Shown here piece by piece: positions 45,829-56,736 of a stretch of DNA of 64,000 nt. The notes beneath the pieces were generated by a model that saw only the letters and a program-made list of their open reading frames with translations, did no database searches and was not told the origin of the DNA. Source of the DNA: Sphagnum compactum (Eukaryota > Bryophyta > Sphagnopsida > Sphagnales). The stretch is from NCBI GenBank assembly GCA_965153455.1, contig OZ234493.1, positions 34,648,213 through 34,712,212 on the forward strand. Direction: 5' to 3'. Every line of letters starts with the position of its first letter. Within the stretch, counting starts at the first letter, position 1. The translations under genes were made by a program, and so were the position numbers.

Positions 45829-46783
45829 GCTTCATAATTATCTTTGCTAGACAATGATATTGTACAATTGTCTTAGGTAGAGGATTAAAGGGTGACTTTA
45901 GACAAGGGTCCAAGGTCCAGGGACCAATGAATTCAAGCAATCTTATTGGTCAAAGGCTTTAAATTGGTCCCAAGGCCTTTAGTCAACGGTCCAACACCAA
46001 AAAATGACAAATTGAGGCTAAACCTACATGGCACCTGTTTGGAGGGAAAATCAATTGGTTTGTACCAAAAGATTATTAAAAGAAGAGCTCCTGATTTGAA
46101 GAACCGAGAGTCAGGCTAGGCACCAAGGCAGAGTCGAACTCAAGGATTCAATTTGCTTCAAATCAGTCCAAATTGGTTCTTAGGAAATTGGACCCTGGAC
46201 CCTAGACCCTCATCTAAAGTGGGCCCAAATAGGGTCCAATTTCCTAAGAACCAATTTGGATTAATTTGAAGGAAATTGAATCCCTGAGTCAGATTATACC
46301 TTGGTCCCTAGCCTGATTCTTGGTTCTCCAAATGAGGAGCTCTCCTTTTTAGCATTTATTTTTTGGTCTGAACCAATTGATTTTCCTTCCAAAATAGATG
46401 CCATGTAGGTTTAGCCTCAATTTGCCACTTTGTGGTCTTGGACCCTCATCTAATGGCCTTGGGACTAATTTAAAGCTTTCTACCAATAAGATTGCTTGAA
46501 TTCGTTGGTCCTTGGACCTTGGACCCTTGTCTAAAGTCACCTGTAAGAATCCTTTTGGGTTTCATAGTGATTTTTAGTGGACAACAAGTTATGGAATTGC
46601 CATAGGCAAAAGGGCTCAAAATGCTTTATGGGGTTCATAGTAATCTTTACTGGACAGCAAGTTACTTAATTGTCTTAGACCAAAAAAAAAGACAAAAAGG
46701 AAAAAAAAAGACCAAGAGTCTAGACTCCATATGTTCATGATCATCTTTACTTAATAACTAGCAAAATTTTCTTAGCTAAAGAA
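45829..46783. repeat. Tandem array of a 50-60 bp unit, opened by a foldback
   Basis: Four diverged units of the form TTCATAGTAATCTTTACTGG, then ACA(G/A)CAAG and TTGTCTTAG, lie at about 45829-45880, 46558-46617, 46619-46680 and 46731-46783. The first is separated from the rest by the 651-bp palindrome, which must have inserted after the array formed. Confidence 0.65.
45891..46541. mobile_element. Foldback palindrome, 651 bp
   Basis: Two inverted arms of about 310 bp are almost complementary throughout. GGTGACTTTAGACAAGGGTC begins the left arm; its complement ends the right arm. Shared internal landmarks are GAATTCAAGCAATCTTATTGG-type sequence, TTGAGGCTAAACCTACATGG, and GGTTCTTAGGAAATTGGACC near the centre. 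The spacer is only about 40 bp. It has no coding capacity. Divergence between arms is modest, suggesting a fairly young insertion or arm conversion. Confidence 0.88.
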
Positions 46784-49136
46784 AAAATAATAAATAGTTG
46801 GTTTCATACTTATCAATGAACTCAAGTAAAAGGGAGAAAAAGCTGATTTTGTACATAAATTCATTTTTGTATTATGTATATTTGTGTCACCCAGGAACTT
46901 CTCTACTACACTTATGATATGCAATCATATGACAAAATTTGCCATGAGAAGATATAGCTCAAACTCACCTCATAAACATGGATCTTCAACTAAACATGAT
47001 TTAGGGCCATTTCAATCCATTTTACTTTTGGCATGATATCTTGAAATTTGTATCACATTTTGAAGTGCTAAATAATTTTAAGAAAAATATTTGTGGGTGT
47101 TGATATGAAGAACTATTTTTGGGTGATCTCTTGCAACACATGGTTGGTTTGAAACACATATCTACACCTATTACCCATGGAGCTTACAACCATATTACTT
47201 GAAATGGGGAGCTATCCATATGTCTTCCTTCTTGGGTTGTGTGGATTCAGCTGTGAGTCCATTCAATTGAAGACGATGAAGAAACATTGCATACGTAAAC
47301 AACCTTTCAAGCTTTTAGACACACCAACTTGAATAAAGACAAATTGTACTATTTTATAGGCTTTAATTATTCCTTTTTGTTGTGTTTATCGGATTATCAG
47401 GTTTCAATCCATTGACTTATTCAAAAAATGATCCACACAAAAGAGATCAAGCTCACTCTGTGGCCAAAAGACAGGGGAAATAAAGTATTCCCCTTGCATC
47501 ATCAAGTTCAGCCCCATGAACACAACTTAAGCCAACTTCACAATTCAGAATGTGACAATCAAATTAATTCCTAGAGTCAAACCAACAACTATTCTGATTT
47601 CTACAAAAAGAACTCTATGAGTTTAAGGGGGTTAGATCACTTTGATTGTTCTCTCATAAGCCTCAATTGACATTGTTTGGCAAAAAATTATAGATTCCCA
47701 GATCTCAAGAGCACCATTAAACACAAAACCTTGACACTATATGGAGGCCGAACAAATCCAAGAGATGATGCACATAATTTAGACAACAGATAAGGTAGTA
47801 ATTTGCATTCAAGATATGCAATCCTCCAGAGGATTATCAAATGAAACCCATCAACCCTTACTGGAATCCCAAATGAAAACCCACAACAATAAATGCATTA
47901 TGTATGTATGGAGATTTCAACAGAACTAAGCATTCTCTCCCTTCATAATTGTAGATATAGAAACCTAAACACTTAGATTCATATCCCACATGAAACATAT
48001 ATTTGCCAAACTTTGTCATTTGTAAGATCCCTAGTGATCTTCATCATTCCCCCTATCCACGGACTCCTACACTTGGTGTTCGACTACATCATTCAAAAAG
48101 GCATAAGTGCAATGGAGACAACTTATCCTTCAAAAATATGATAATTTACACCTTCAGGCATTCATCCTTCCAGTGCCACTAGGTACTGCAATCTGTCTAC
48201 AACACAAATACACACACCTCCAAAACCAATAGAAATCATTGAAAACTTAGCTTCTTTGTCCTCATCTCTAGACCCCAAAAAAAAACCTCCTCATTGTAGA
48301 ACTGCCATCCTTCAAATATGCGCAACTCTTCATCCTTCCGTAATCCAAAGCACCAATCTGAGCCAAATTCTAACAAGAGTTCATGAAGAACAAAAACCAA
48401 CATATATGAACTTGCAAGCTCACAAACTAAATCAAGAGAAACAGAGCGCCCACCTTCTCCTTCCTCCATGAATGCACAACCTACAAACATAAAAAACACA
48501 AAACAAACAACATACTATTCCGAGCACCATATGGTTAGCCTGCTCATAACAATTACTGTTTTCTATCAACTGTCGTTTTAGGGCAGTACCTTGACAAACC
48601 TTTTTCACTTTAGGCCTCTTTTTAGGCCACAACTCCTTTCAAATTCAACTATGGCTTTCAATAGGTGGCCCAAAACGTTGAGACTGAGACATGGAAAATT
48701 CGAGGAAAACTCATTCCTTACATGCATGTAAAGTCCAGCTCAATTTTCCGTAGTGTATTTTCAGGTCCCTTACCTGCACGAATTTCTCACTATACATTTT
48801 GAATTTCGGAAGGTACAGTAGAGTCTGTTGCTGGGCCTTCGGAATTCTGGAAGGTACATTTTTTAATTCATCTTTTTGTTTTTTTCATCATATTTTCTGT
48901 GCTCCTCTTCAATGAAGATGGCCCTATACTGCCTGTCAGTGTTGTCCTTGTGCCTCGGGAGATCCACTCCATTGCCATGATAATGCATTGGGTGTCTCAG
49001 GAGATACACTCCTAGCTTTGATTGCCGATAGAGACATAAAGGAGAAAAGAGAGGAACTATGGTGGAAAGAGCCAAAACAAATTAGAAAGAAAAATTGAGC
49101 TGGATTTCAAGTAGGAGAACATTTCGTAATTGGTAC
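46784..49136. other. Intergenic, no supportable gene
   Basis: Frames of up to 87 codons lack motifs. I see no tRNA, repeat boundary or conserved protein in this stretch. Confidence 0.4.
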
Positions 49137-49318
49137 CTTTCGGATTTTGGACCCCTTACTTCGGCCTACCGGTCTCAGGAGAGAACCTCAAATCCGAAAG
49201 TTACCGGTTACAAAACCTTCTCAACCTGTATGTTTCAGATTTTTGGCCCCTCCCCTCTGCCTACAGAGATGGGACTTCAAATTCGAAAGGTACAGTTATG
49301 AAACTTTCTCCTACACCA
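49137..49318 (+). repeat. 90-bp direct duplication
   Basis: 49137-49225 and 49228-49318 share GATTTT(T)GG(A/C)CCC, TCGGCCTAC/TCTGCCTAC, CTTCAAAT(C/T)CGAAAG, TTAC and AAAC(C/T)TTCTC. The copies are about 75% alike by eye. Three more CGAAAGGTAC/GGAAGGTACA words at 48800-48860 suggest a larger decayed array. Confidence 0.6.
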
Positions 49319-49339
49319 AACCCCCACATATTAGCCAAC

Positions 49340-49655
49340 CGTATTTGGGTGGTTCTTTAGCTTCACAACCACAGCTCTCAAAAAAAATTGAGTACCAGGC
49401 ACATACCAGGAGGCTTTTGATAAATGCCACGGTTCTCAAACAATGTGAAGCATTAAAATAACCACCCAGAAAACCACCTGTTCTTTCATTCAACCGATGA
49501 GTGTTTGAAATAACTGGAACCAGTCTTTAATTCTGAAAAACATTCCCCAACAAAATACCTTGAACCAATGGTTTGTTGATTCTCAAATACTAAAATAACT
49601 GGAACTGGCAGCTATTAACAAAATCATATACGCACCCAACACCGGTTACAAGACT
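49340..49655 (-). repeat. Fossil of a CAGTGTTGGG-ended element, inverse copy
   Basis: The complement begins CCGGTGTTGGGTGCGTATAT and carries TTGAGAACCGTGG and a second TTTGGGTGGTT-like end near 49341. It resembles the pieces at 7260 and 51199. Confidence 0.45.
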
Positions 49656-51032
49656 AAGCAAATAAAAGAACAATTGCTCTCTTTTTCAGCTATGCAGGCT
49701 GCACTCGCTGCAAAGCTTATGCAAACCAACATTGGTGGCAAGGAAGGTGACAAGGAAGCATTAAAGGTATTGCACATTGGGGAAATAACAATCGCCATCA
49801 CCAACTTCAGTTAGGTGAACAAATTAGTCCTTCGTGGTTGTGGCATGGAGATCCACTATCATGATATTCAGCATTCGTTTGACAATATTGCATTGTTGCC
49901 ACATTTTAAGACGACATCACTCAAATCTCATGTGAAATTTGTCACATTAATCATGTGCTTGTCAAGAAGCTTGCAAACTCATATCTCACTGCATCTGCAG
50001 CTGTGAATGAAAGAACCTGTGATGCTAAATACCACAAAACTTTCTGGACATCAAGAATTTGCATGGCATTTTTTGCTTTGGATTCTACACTAACTGATGG
50101 TTCAAGCAGTTGACACTCTAAACGAGAAAAACATGTTAAAACAATGTTACATGATCTAGGGACAGTGCATATCCTGACCTGTAGTTTGTTGTATTAGTAG
50201 TTGAAGACATGAGAAATCAGCTTGAATGTTTGATTGCTCCCATGACAAATTCCAAATTTTAAGGCCCCTCTACTACAAATGGTGATCAAGTAGGACCATG
50301 AAGGCTTTCAAAGCATAGGGAATTAATTCGTCACAACTAAGCATCATGAGAACAATTAATCTGACCATCTGGAAGCTGAGTATGTTGAAATGATGAGTGG
50401 ATTATATGTTACCTACACAAGCATTTGAGCTCCATGTTGCTATGCACTACCAGTGATGATCAACTATTTTGATTTTTTCTTATGTTTCATATATTTATGT
50501 CAATGTCAAATTTAATTTTTAAATTAATATATATTTCATGGACATGAAATACATGTCTTAATTTATATTTTTATATCCATGTTGGTGGATAGGAAAAAAG
50601 AGAATGAGATAGTTATTTTTTAATTGTCTTTGGAATAGTTGAGGGATGACCATATGACCGGAATGGTCATGTAGAACATACAAAACTTTTTGCAAAGACC
50701 CATATAAACCAATTTTTGTGTCATTGGAATTAATTAAGATAATTACTGAGTTTTGTGCCCATACTTAATAACAATTCATGATTGATTATGGTAATTATCA
50801 TCTTTGCACAGTTGCATCTTGTTGCCCTGAGCCTCTGTCCTTCATCTTCTTTAAGAGCTATCTTTCAGGGCTAGAAGTTGACTCTCCAATACATTGGCGG
50901 GTTGGAGGCATGGGGGGGGGGGGGTGTGCATGTTCACATTTCTGTAACCTGAAAAATATGATTTTGACACTTACAAAAGGATTTAGTGGAAAAAATAGGC
51001 CCTAATAAAGCAGATTTCAAATTTTTTAAAGA
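49656..51032. other. Intergenic, no supportable gene
   Basis: A short open stretch at 49690-49815 reads MQAALAAKLMQTNIGGKEGD and looks more protein-like than its surroundings. I cannot assign it, and it is not continued. A G-run lies at 50912-50925. Confidence 0.4.
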
Positions 51033-51195
51033 AAAGAATTGCCAGATTTCTACAATAAGTTCCAGCAAATAGCCAAAATATAAATTAGCATTATTGAATT
51101 TTTCAATTTCATGTGTGGTCTGTACCCAAAATTTGCTAAATCTTCTTATGTAGGATGGCCAGTATGGCTGCAGTGCAAAATTGGAAAAAAAAAAA
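51033..51195 (+). repeat. SINE-like repeat family C, copy 3
   Basis: In this orientation the element ends in an A-run (51184-51195). In complement it shows AAGAAGATTTAGCAAATTTTGG, TATATTTTGGCTATTTGCTG and TTATTGTAGAAATCTGGCAA. These match the copy at 55880-56045. Confidence 0.62.
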
Positions 51196-51198
51196 CCA

Positions 51199-51365
51199 GT
51201 GTTGGGCAGTAATTACAAACAGGAACCATAGACCCCCAGCAGTTATCAGAGCAGTTTTTAGGATTCATAACCATGGTTCTCAAAAAATTTGAAAAGAATC
51301 AAATAACTGGCCAGAAAACCATTGGTTGTGTATGCCAGTCCTTTCATGAAAACCACATGTTCATT
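51199..51365 (+). repeat. Fossil of a CAGTGTTGGG-ended element
   Basis: CAGTGTTGGGCAGTAATTAC, then TTTTTAGGATTCATAACCATGG, GTTCTCAAAAAATTTG and ATAACTGGCC. It is the same family as 7260-7475. It directly abuts the A-tail of the SINE-like copy. Confidence 0.5.
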
Positions 51366-52240
51366 GAGATCTTTGAAACCTGCTATGAGTCACAGGCATA
51401 ATATAAGTTCGAGTGATGTGGATTGGGTCTTGTGGCTCTTTGCAATGTAACTCGTGTTTTGGAGGGCTTCATTTGAAGTGCACCTGAGTCTATATGGGCT
51501 TGCACAATGCAGACTTGGATTTCGGGATTCAGCACAAAAGGGGAGCACAAGCTGAACCTTTGCAAGTACAAGGGGTTCTTACCACTGCGCACTAGAGTTC
51601 ATGTACATGATGTCACAGTTATCACCACCCTTACCTCTGTTGATAATTTTCAAACTCATTGCACTTTTGCCCAGAGAGGGTTTTAACAGCTCCAAATTCA
51701 TTTCATACCAGATATTCACTCGCTTCTGTCATGATACATGCATGTAACTGGTGCTTCAGTCATCTCAAGCAAAGCCAGCCTGCAATCAATTTTCAGCAGA
51801 AAGACAATCCAGGTCCTATGGTAAAGAATAGACCTATCCTGACACAAAGAAATAGAAGGTAAGGCTGACATTGCAAGAGAAGAATGCGCAGTATTCCCAC
51901 CAAGGTTGGTAAAACATGGCAATCTTAATAGCTTTGAAATTTGTGACCTGCTTGAAGGAAGGAGTGGAAGAAAGAATTAGAGCTTTTGAGCCCTTTGTCT
52001 TTCTGGTGGAATCAAGTTTGAACAAGGAATTCAAGTATAGATTGACAAAGTTACCTGCAATATTATAAGTCTGCGACTGTGAATGATAGGATGCTCCATG
52101 ATGGTCTAGTAATTTGGGTCCATTTCCAGAAGACTGTCAATGGTATGTTGCAGATGACAAATTCCACTATCCTGCAATGTATACGAGGCACAAAGGATTG
52201 ATGAATTGGCAGATGCAGCAGCAGACATCATACTGGGTTC
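51366..52240. other. 3' flank of the peroxiredoxin-like gene, no gene
   Basis: Short unsupported frames. The 3' UTR of the minus-strand gene ending at 52241 must lie in the right part. Confidence 0.4.
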
Positions 52241-53906
52241 TTAATGACCTGGAGTGTCAGTGCAGACTGCCTCCTCAGCTGGAGCTGCTGCTTTTGCTGC
52301 AGAGGAATCGAGGCCAAGTGCCTCAAGAATAGCCACATTGGTGAGGTGGGCAGCAAAATGCTCCTGACGGAAATCAAGTAGCATCTCACCACCCTTAGCA
52401 AAGATAAATGTGCCTCCAAGTTGCCTGTAGGACAATGACCAAGAATCCCATAAAAATTCACATAAATCAGCAGGCATCATTGCAATTTACTTTTAGTCTA
52501 AGAGCCTTGCTGGTCTCTCCAACCAACAAGTACATGTCTCTTTCACCCTAACAGCTGCTGCCTGAGCATTGTAAACACATTCTAACCTGGGTTCAACATT
52601 ATTCCACAAACTCAATGCCCTTACAGCTGCACATTTTGATTTACTTGCTGACTCCAGAATCCTCAAGACCTAAAACTTGGAGCATTTGATTCCACAGACC
52701 CGTGCAAGGTGAGAATGACTTGTAACTGCATGATACTTGCTATCCATGCAACAGATAACAGTTCAGAGTGTTACAAACCTGCCATCACCCTTGATGTTGC
52801 CTGGAGTGTCCTTGGTCTGCTTCAGTGCATCTTTCACAGCTTGATTGGTGAGCAGCATCTTGACTGTACCCAATATGCCCACTGATTTTATGTCTAGTGC
52901 CTTGTGGATCTTCTTCCCATTGTCTACGTACAACTCACCCTTCCAGAAACCCCCCTGCTGGAACTCCTCCAAACCCAGCTTCTCAAGACCTTCACCCAAG
53001 GCCACACAGTGCTCAGTCAAATTCAGGGGCTAAATTGTTTCAAAAGAAAAAAGAACCTTGTTGCCTTACTTGCTGGACATTACCATGAAAACTCAACAAT
53101 TCATATGTGCCTTACCAACTCCAACTATTCGAACACCACTGGCCTCCAACTGAGGGAAGATTTTCCCCATTTCCACAGCAGCGGCACGGCAAATCTGACA
53201 TCCAAATCTCCTTAGGAGATGAACAATCACAGGCTGCACACATACAATAGCATGTACTTTATGACCAACCTTCATAGCCCTCCAGAAAGCCATACTGGAA
53301 GGGCCAATCCTCCAAGAACCCCTCCACTTGTTGAAGAGCAAAATCCCCCATATGATCTTCCACATGTAAGGTCAGCCTGAACACTACTAGTCCTCTGCTT
53401 TCTGAATTAAGTCTGGAACATATGAACTGGAGGAAAGTTAGAGCTGGGACATTACACTCAAGCCTATATTCTTCTCAGATTGCTAAACTGAGCTTGTGGA
53501 TACCCAGGCATGTATATGTCTTTTTTGATGTCACAGAAATAAATTTATTTGTAGAAGAACATGTGGATGCTAGCTAGATAGTACAGACTTGTCACCAGTT
53601 GAGTTAATCCTTATGGTCACTCTGTCTTATGAAACATATTATGCGACTGAGCAAATACACAAAGATTGGACAAATCCAAGCTGAAGTGCATGACTTGGGA
53701 CACATTTGATTAGGGGGACAGAATGCAGACTTTCCGGTGAGGTGGAAATTTCTTTGCTTTTGAAAATGGAGGAAGCATGTGCACACCTGATCCTGCCAGA
53801 ATGAACTCAATTTCACATTCTTGGCATCACCAGGGCCTACAATTCTTTCGACTTCAACGTCCCCTATCGTCTTTGCCACAGTAAAAGTACCTTGCTCTGT
53901 CCCCAT
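52241..53906 (-). CDS. Peroxiredoxin-like 2B / prostamide-PGF synthase-like thioredoxin-fold protein
   Basis: Coding exons in transcript order are 53906-53787, 53233-53116, 52989-52779 and 52424-52241, 633 nt in all. They encode 210 residues, close to the 198 of human PRXL2B. The redox motif Cys-Gln-Ile-Cys (residues 52-55) lies in RRFGCQICRAAA, where the animal enzyme has FGCxVCR. GVGLEKLGLEEF across the exon 2/3 junction, GGFWKGELYVD, PGNIKGDGRQLGG and FRQEHFAAH follow, each with a counterpart in the PRXL2 (FAM213) family. The fold is thioredoxin-like. Animal members reduce prostaglandin H2 or prostamide with thioredoxin; the plant substrate is unknown and is probably a peroxide or disulfide. 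Exon 3 uses the acceptor GGGTGAAG at 52990. A stronger-looking TTTAG at 53027 would shift the frame against exon 2. ATG 53906 follows a good acceptor (TGCATGCAG); an in-frame ATG at 53936 would apply only if that intron were retained. The product is probably soluble. Confidence 0.88.
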
Positions 53907-55179
53907 TCTGCATGCACATGTCAGATCGTGAGTCATGTTCTTATGAATGTGACGTCCTTACTTCCCACTGACTTTATCAGCTCCCGCCTGTGATCCCTTC
54001 CTCAGAGCTAAAAAACATCGTAATACATCGCACAAACCAAGTTCTGAATTTCCCTTTCTTTCTTCTTTAGGACTCAGAACCAGAATGATAATACTCCTCC
54101 TTACACCACCTTCTAAAACCCGGATTTGAACTTCTTTTTTGCACATGTTTCGACACTAATCCTCCCAAACCCATACGTAGCACTCAAACCTCCCAAAATG
54201 AAACATCAGCGGAGAGTTTTCGAGCACACATCGTGGCGTCTCTGGTGTCCTTCCAGTGTATAACATGCGGCTCTCGAGTCTCATCGCAGTTTTCCACACT
54301 TCTATTACAAGTTTGCTACCGCATGCTCGTTTTGTTTTGGAAAAGAACAAAAGTTTCTCAGACACACCGATTCGCTTCTAAAATTTTTGGTTCCAGAAAG
54401 AAGATGATGCATAGAAGATGTAACATGCTCCCAAAAAGGTCGAAAACCACACAAGAGCGGGCCTTCTCATCTCATTCATCGCATGACATGTTAAAGAACA
54501 ACGACAAACAGGTTGTCTAAGACTAAGCCGGGCTACAAAGAGCAAGTTCCAATATAAAACCGAGAAAATTCATAGCATTGCACACTCATAACAACAACAA
54601 CAACAACAACAGAAAATCCTTCAACGAATTCTCCATATTACCATATACTCAAACACTCAATCTTTGACAACAAAAGACATATAGAACAACAGCAGTTTGC
54701 AAACCCAGAAGTCGCAACGAGCTATTATTCCGATTCGCTTCTAAACTTTTGTTTCCAGAGAGGTGATGCAGACAAGATGTAGCATGTGCTCCCAAAAAAG
54801 ATCCAATAACAGAGAAGAGCGCCGGGCCTTCTCAACTCTGACAAATGTTAGAGAACAACAACAAACGGGCTGTCTAAAACCAAGCAGCCTGGCTACGAAG
54901 GGCAAGTTCCAATATAAAACCGAGAAAATTCATACCAATTGTGCACAACAATTACAACAACGACAGCAGTTCAACTCCGTCAACGAAATTCTCTTTCTCG
55001 ATCTGTTATCGTACACTCAAGTTCACTCAAATCTTTGAAAACACAAAAGAAATTGAAAAAACAAAACCGACAACGCACTTCCAGAAAGTCACAAGAACAG
55101 GTAATATTGCCATCATCATCATCATCATCATCATCAACTGTACATGAAATCGGAGCTTCTTGATCCGGCTCTCACTCAC
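53907..55179 (-). other. Probable 5'-UTR intron of the peroxiredoxin-like gene
   Basis: It is bounded by a textbook donor, AG|GTGAGT (donor at 55179), and an acceptor, TGCATGCAG, just before AATGGGG. It contains an internal 320-bp duplication (54366-54680 and 54733-55050) and a (CAT)n run at about 55109-55136. It has no supportable gene of its own. Confidence 0.55.
54366..55050. repeat. 320-bp direct duplication
   Basis: Two copies (54366-54680 and 54733-55050) share GATTCGCTTCTAAA, CAGA(A/G)A/GGTGATGCA, GGCAAGTTCCAATATAAAAC-type sequence and CGAGAAAATTCATA. They also share CAACAA tracts and a final ACTCAA/ATCTTTGA. Identity is about 80% by eye. Both lie within the probable 5'-UTR intron. 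Confidence 0.8.
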
Positions 55180-55320
55180 CTCTGAAAGCTTGCAAGCGAC
55201 CTCAGAATCAGGAAGCGGCGCGGTTGCGAAGCAGACAAACAAGTGCGTGCGTGCGACGCGCAGCAGCAGCAGCAATAGCAAACAAACGGAACACGGGGAA
55301 ATACAGATACTTGAGACTTG
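55180..55320 (-). other. Probable non-coding first exon of the peroxiredoxin-like gene
   Basis: This is GC-richer sequence on the minus strand ending GCTTTCAGAG at a GTGAGT donor. It has no in-frame ATG that would extend the protein. (GCA)n and CGTGCG runs are typical of leaders and core promoters. The upstream limit is a guess. Confidence 0.5.
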
Positions 55321-55327
55321 GCGGGGG

Positions 55328-55429
55328 GTTACTAATTTCTTTGCCCGAGATGCCTGCCCGAGATACCCAGAGAGAGCATCTCGGGCAAAGCTCAGTACTC
55401 GGGCATTTCGGGCAAAGTAATTATTAGTG
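55328..55429. mobile_element. Miniature palindromic element with TTTGCCCGAGATGCC ends
   Basis: TACTAATTTCTTTGCCCGAG at the left, and in complement CTAATAATTACTTTGCCCGA at the right, are followed on both sides by (A/G)ATGCC(T)GCCCGAG. The whole 100 bp folds on itself. TTTGCCCGAGATGC occurs again, inverted, near the centre (55376-55389). It sits just upstream of the presumed first exon of the peroxiredoxin-like gene. Confidence 0.72.
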
Positions 55430-55539
55430 GAAAAAAAAAACCCTCACAAGAATTTGTTTTCAAATTCTACTTTGCTTTTGCAAAAAAATAATTCTCTGAA
55501 AAGGGGGTCATGTAGCCTAATCAGTGGGGTTTTCTTTTT

Positions 55540-55720
55540 TCTTTATTTTTTATTTTTATTTTTAAATTGTGAGGTAGGTAGGTTGGTGATCATTCAAAGG
55601 AGGACTTAGCCAAATTTTGGCTATAGGTTAGAGAGGAAAGTAGAAAAGTTTAGGAAATCCTGCTATATGTTGGTGACATGCTAGAGCTTATTGTATAAAT
55701 ATGGTGAATTCAAAAAAATA
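55540..55720 (-). repeat. SINE-like repeat family C, copy 4
   Basis: T-rich start, AAATTGTGAGGTAGGTAGG, TTGGTGATCATTCAAAGGAG, GACTTAGCCAAATTTTGGCT and ATCCTGCTATATGTTGG, in family order. Confidence 0.65.
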
Positions 55721-55879
55721 ATTCCTCATAATGTGTGACAATGTGAAAGAAAAAAATTCCAAAAAAGCCTTTATACTTATTGCAAGGGATTTTTTTTATG
55801 TCCACAAAATGCAAAAAATTGCAAAGAATAATAGAAACATTGCATCTAATAAGTCACTCAATCACAATATACAGGGTTT

Positions 55880-56045
55880 TTTTTCGCAATTTTTTTATGT
55901 AGCCACATTGGCTATCATCTACAAGAGGAGGAATTTGCCAAGTTTGGCTACAAGTCAGAGAGGAAAGTCAAAATTTCTAAAAGTAATCCTGCTATATTTT
56001 GGCTACTGGAACCTATTGTCTAAATATGGCAATTTTCATACTAGT
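55880..56045 (-). repeat. SINE-like repeat family C, copy 5
   Basis: T-run, GCAATTTTTTTATGTAGCCA, CATTGGCTATCATCTACAAG, AATTTGCCAAGTTTGGCTAC, ATCCTGCTATATTTTGGCTA and CTGGAACCTATTGTCTAAAT. This is the best-preserved of the copies. Confidence 0.68.
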
Positions 56046-56736
56046 TACTTTGGTGCATTTCACAAAAATCCTTTGCACACTAAACCCTAACCCTGGGCCT
56101 GGGCCCACCCCCCCAAAAAAAAAAAAAAAAAAAGCTTCACAAAGAAAAAGCCTGTCTAAAAAAACGAGGGGCCTAAATTTCTCTTTTTCAAATGAGTTTC
56201 ATACCCAGTTCTTAGATTCACCTTCTTATCAGGTACTTGTGATTTCACTTGGCCCTGGGTTCCACTTCTGCTTATAAAAAATTCTTCACAAAATCAAATA
56301 TTGTGAGCACCAATCAAAGCCTGAAGTGACTATACCTTGGTTCACTAAATGGGTACCTAAAAATTTCTCATTTGCTTTCTTATTTCACCCAATTGGGAAA
56401 TTTGCAACAAGGCTTTGAACACCAAACTAGAGTCCAAAGGCAAAGTGACTTTCAAGATGAACTTCAATATGTCGATTAATCACATCATAAATAAATAAAT
56501 AAATAACAAAGCATAGACATTATTATCATATAACATGTAATAATAAGAAGTTAGAATTGGACTTAGAAATTTTCTTTTCTTTTCATAGGTATACCTGAAT
56601 TATACCTGAGTTTAGTTTTTCTCCCTTTTGTATTTATAGCAGCCACTCTCTATATATATATAGCTTAAAGTTTTCCTTTGCATTCCCATGTATACTTTAC
56701 TTAAATTTGTCCTTTGTGTTTATTTATAGGGGGTAT
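56046..56736. other. Intergenic, no supportable gene
   Basis: C-run and A-run at 56108-56133. A short AAATAAATAAAT tract lies at 56490-56505. The segment 56700-56735 is copied at 58817-58852 just before the second Helitron-like element. Confidence 0.4.

Noticed and set aside
49690-50006. Possible exon reading MQAALAAKLMQTNIGGKEGD
   Set aside because: The stretch looks protein-like but ends quickly, has no partner exons and matches no family I recognise.
56080-56115. Telomere-like CTAAACCCTAACCC
   Set aside because: Fewer than two plant telomere units followed by unrelated C-rich sequence; no array, so not an interstitial telomere.
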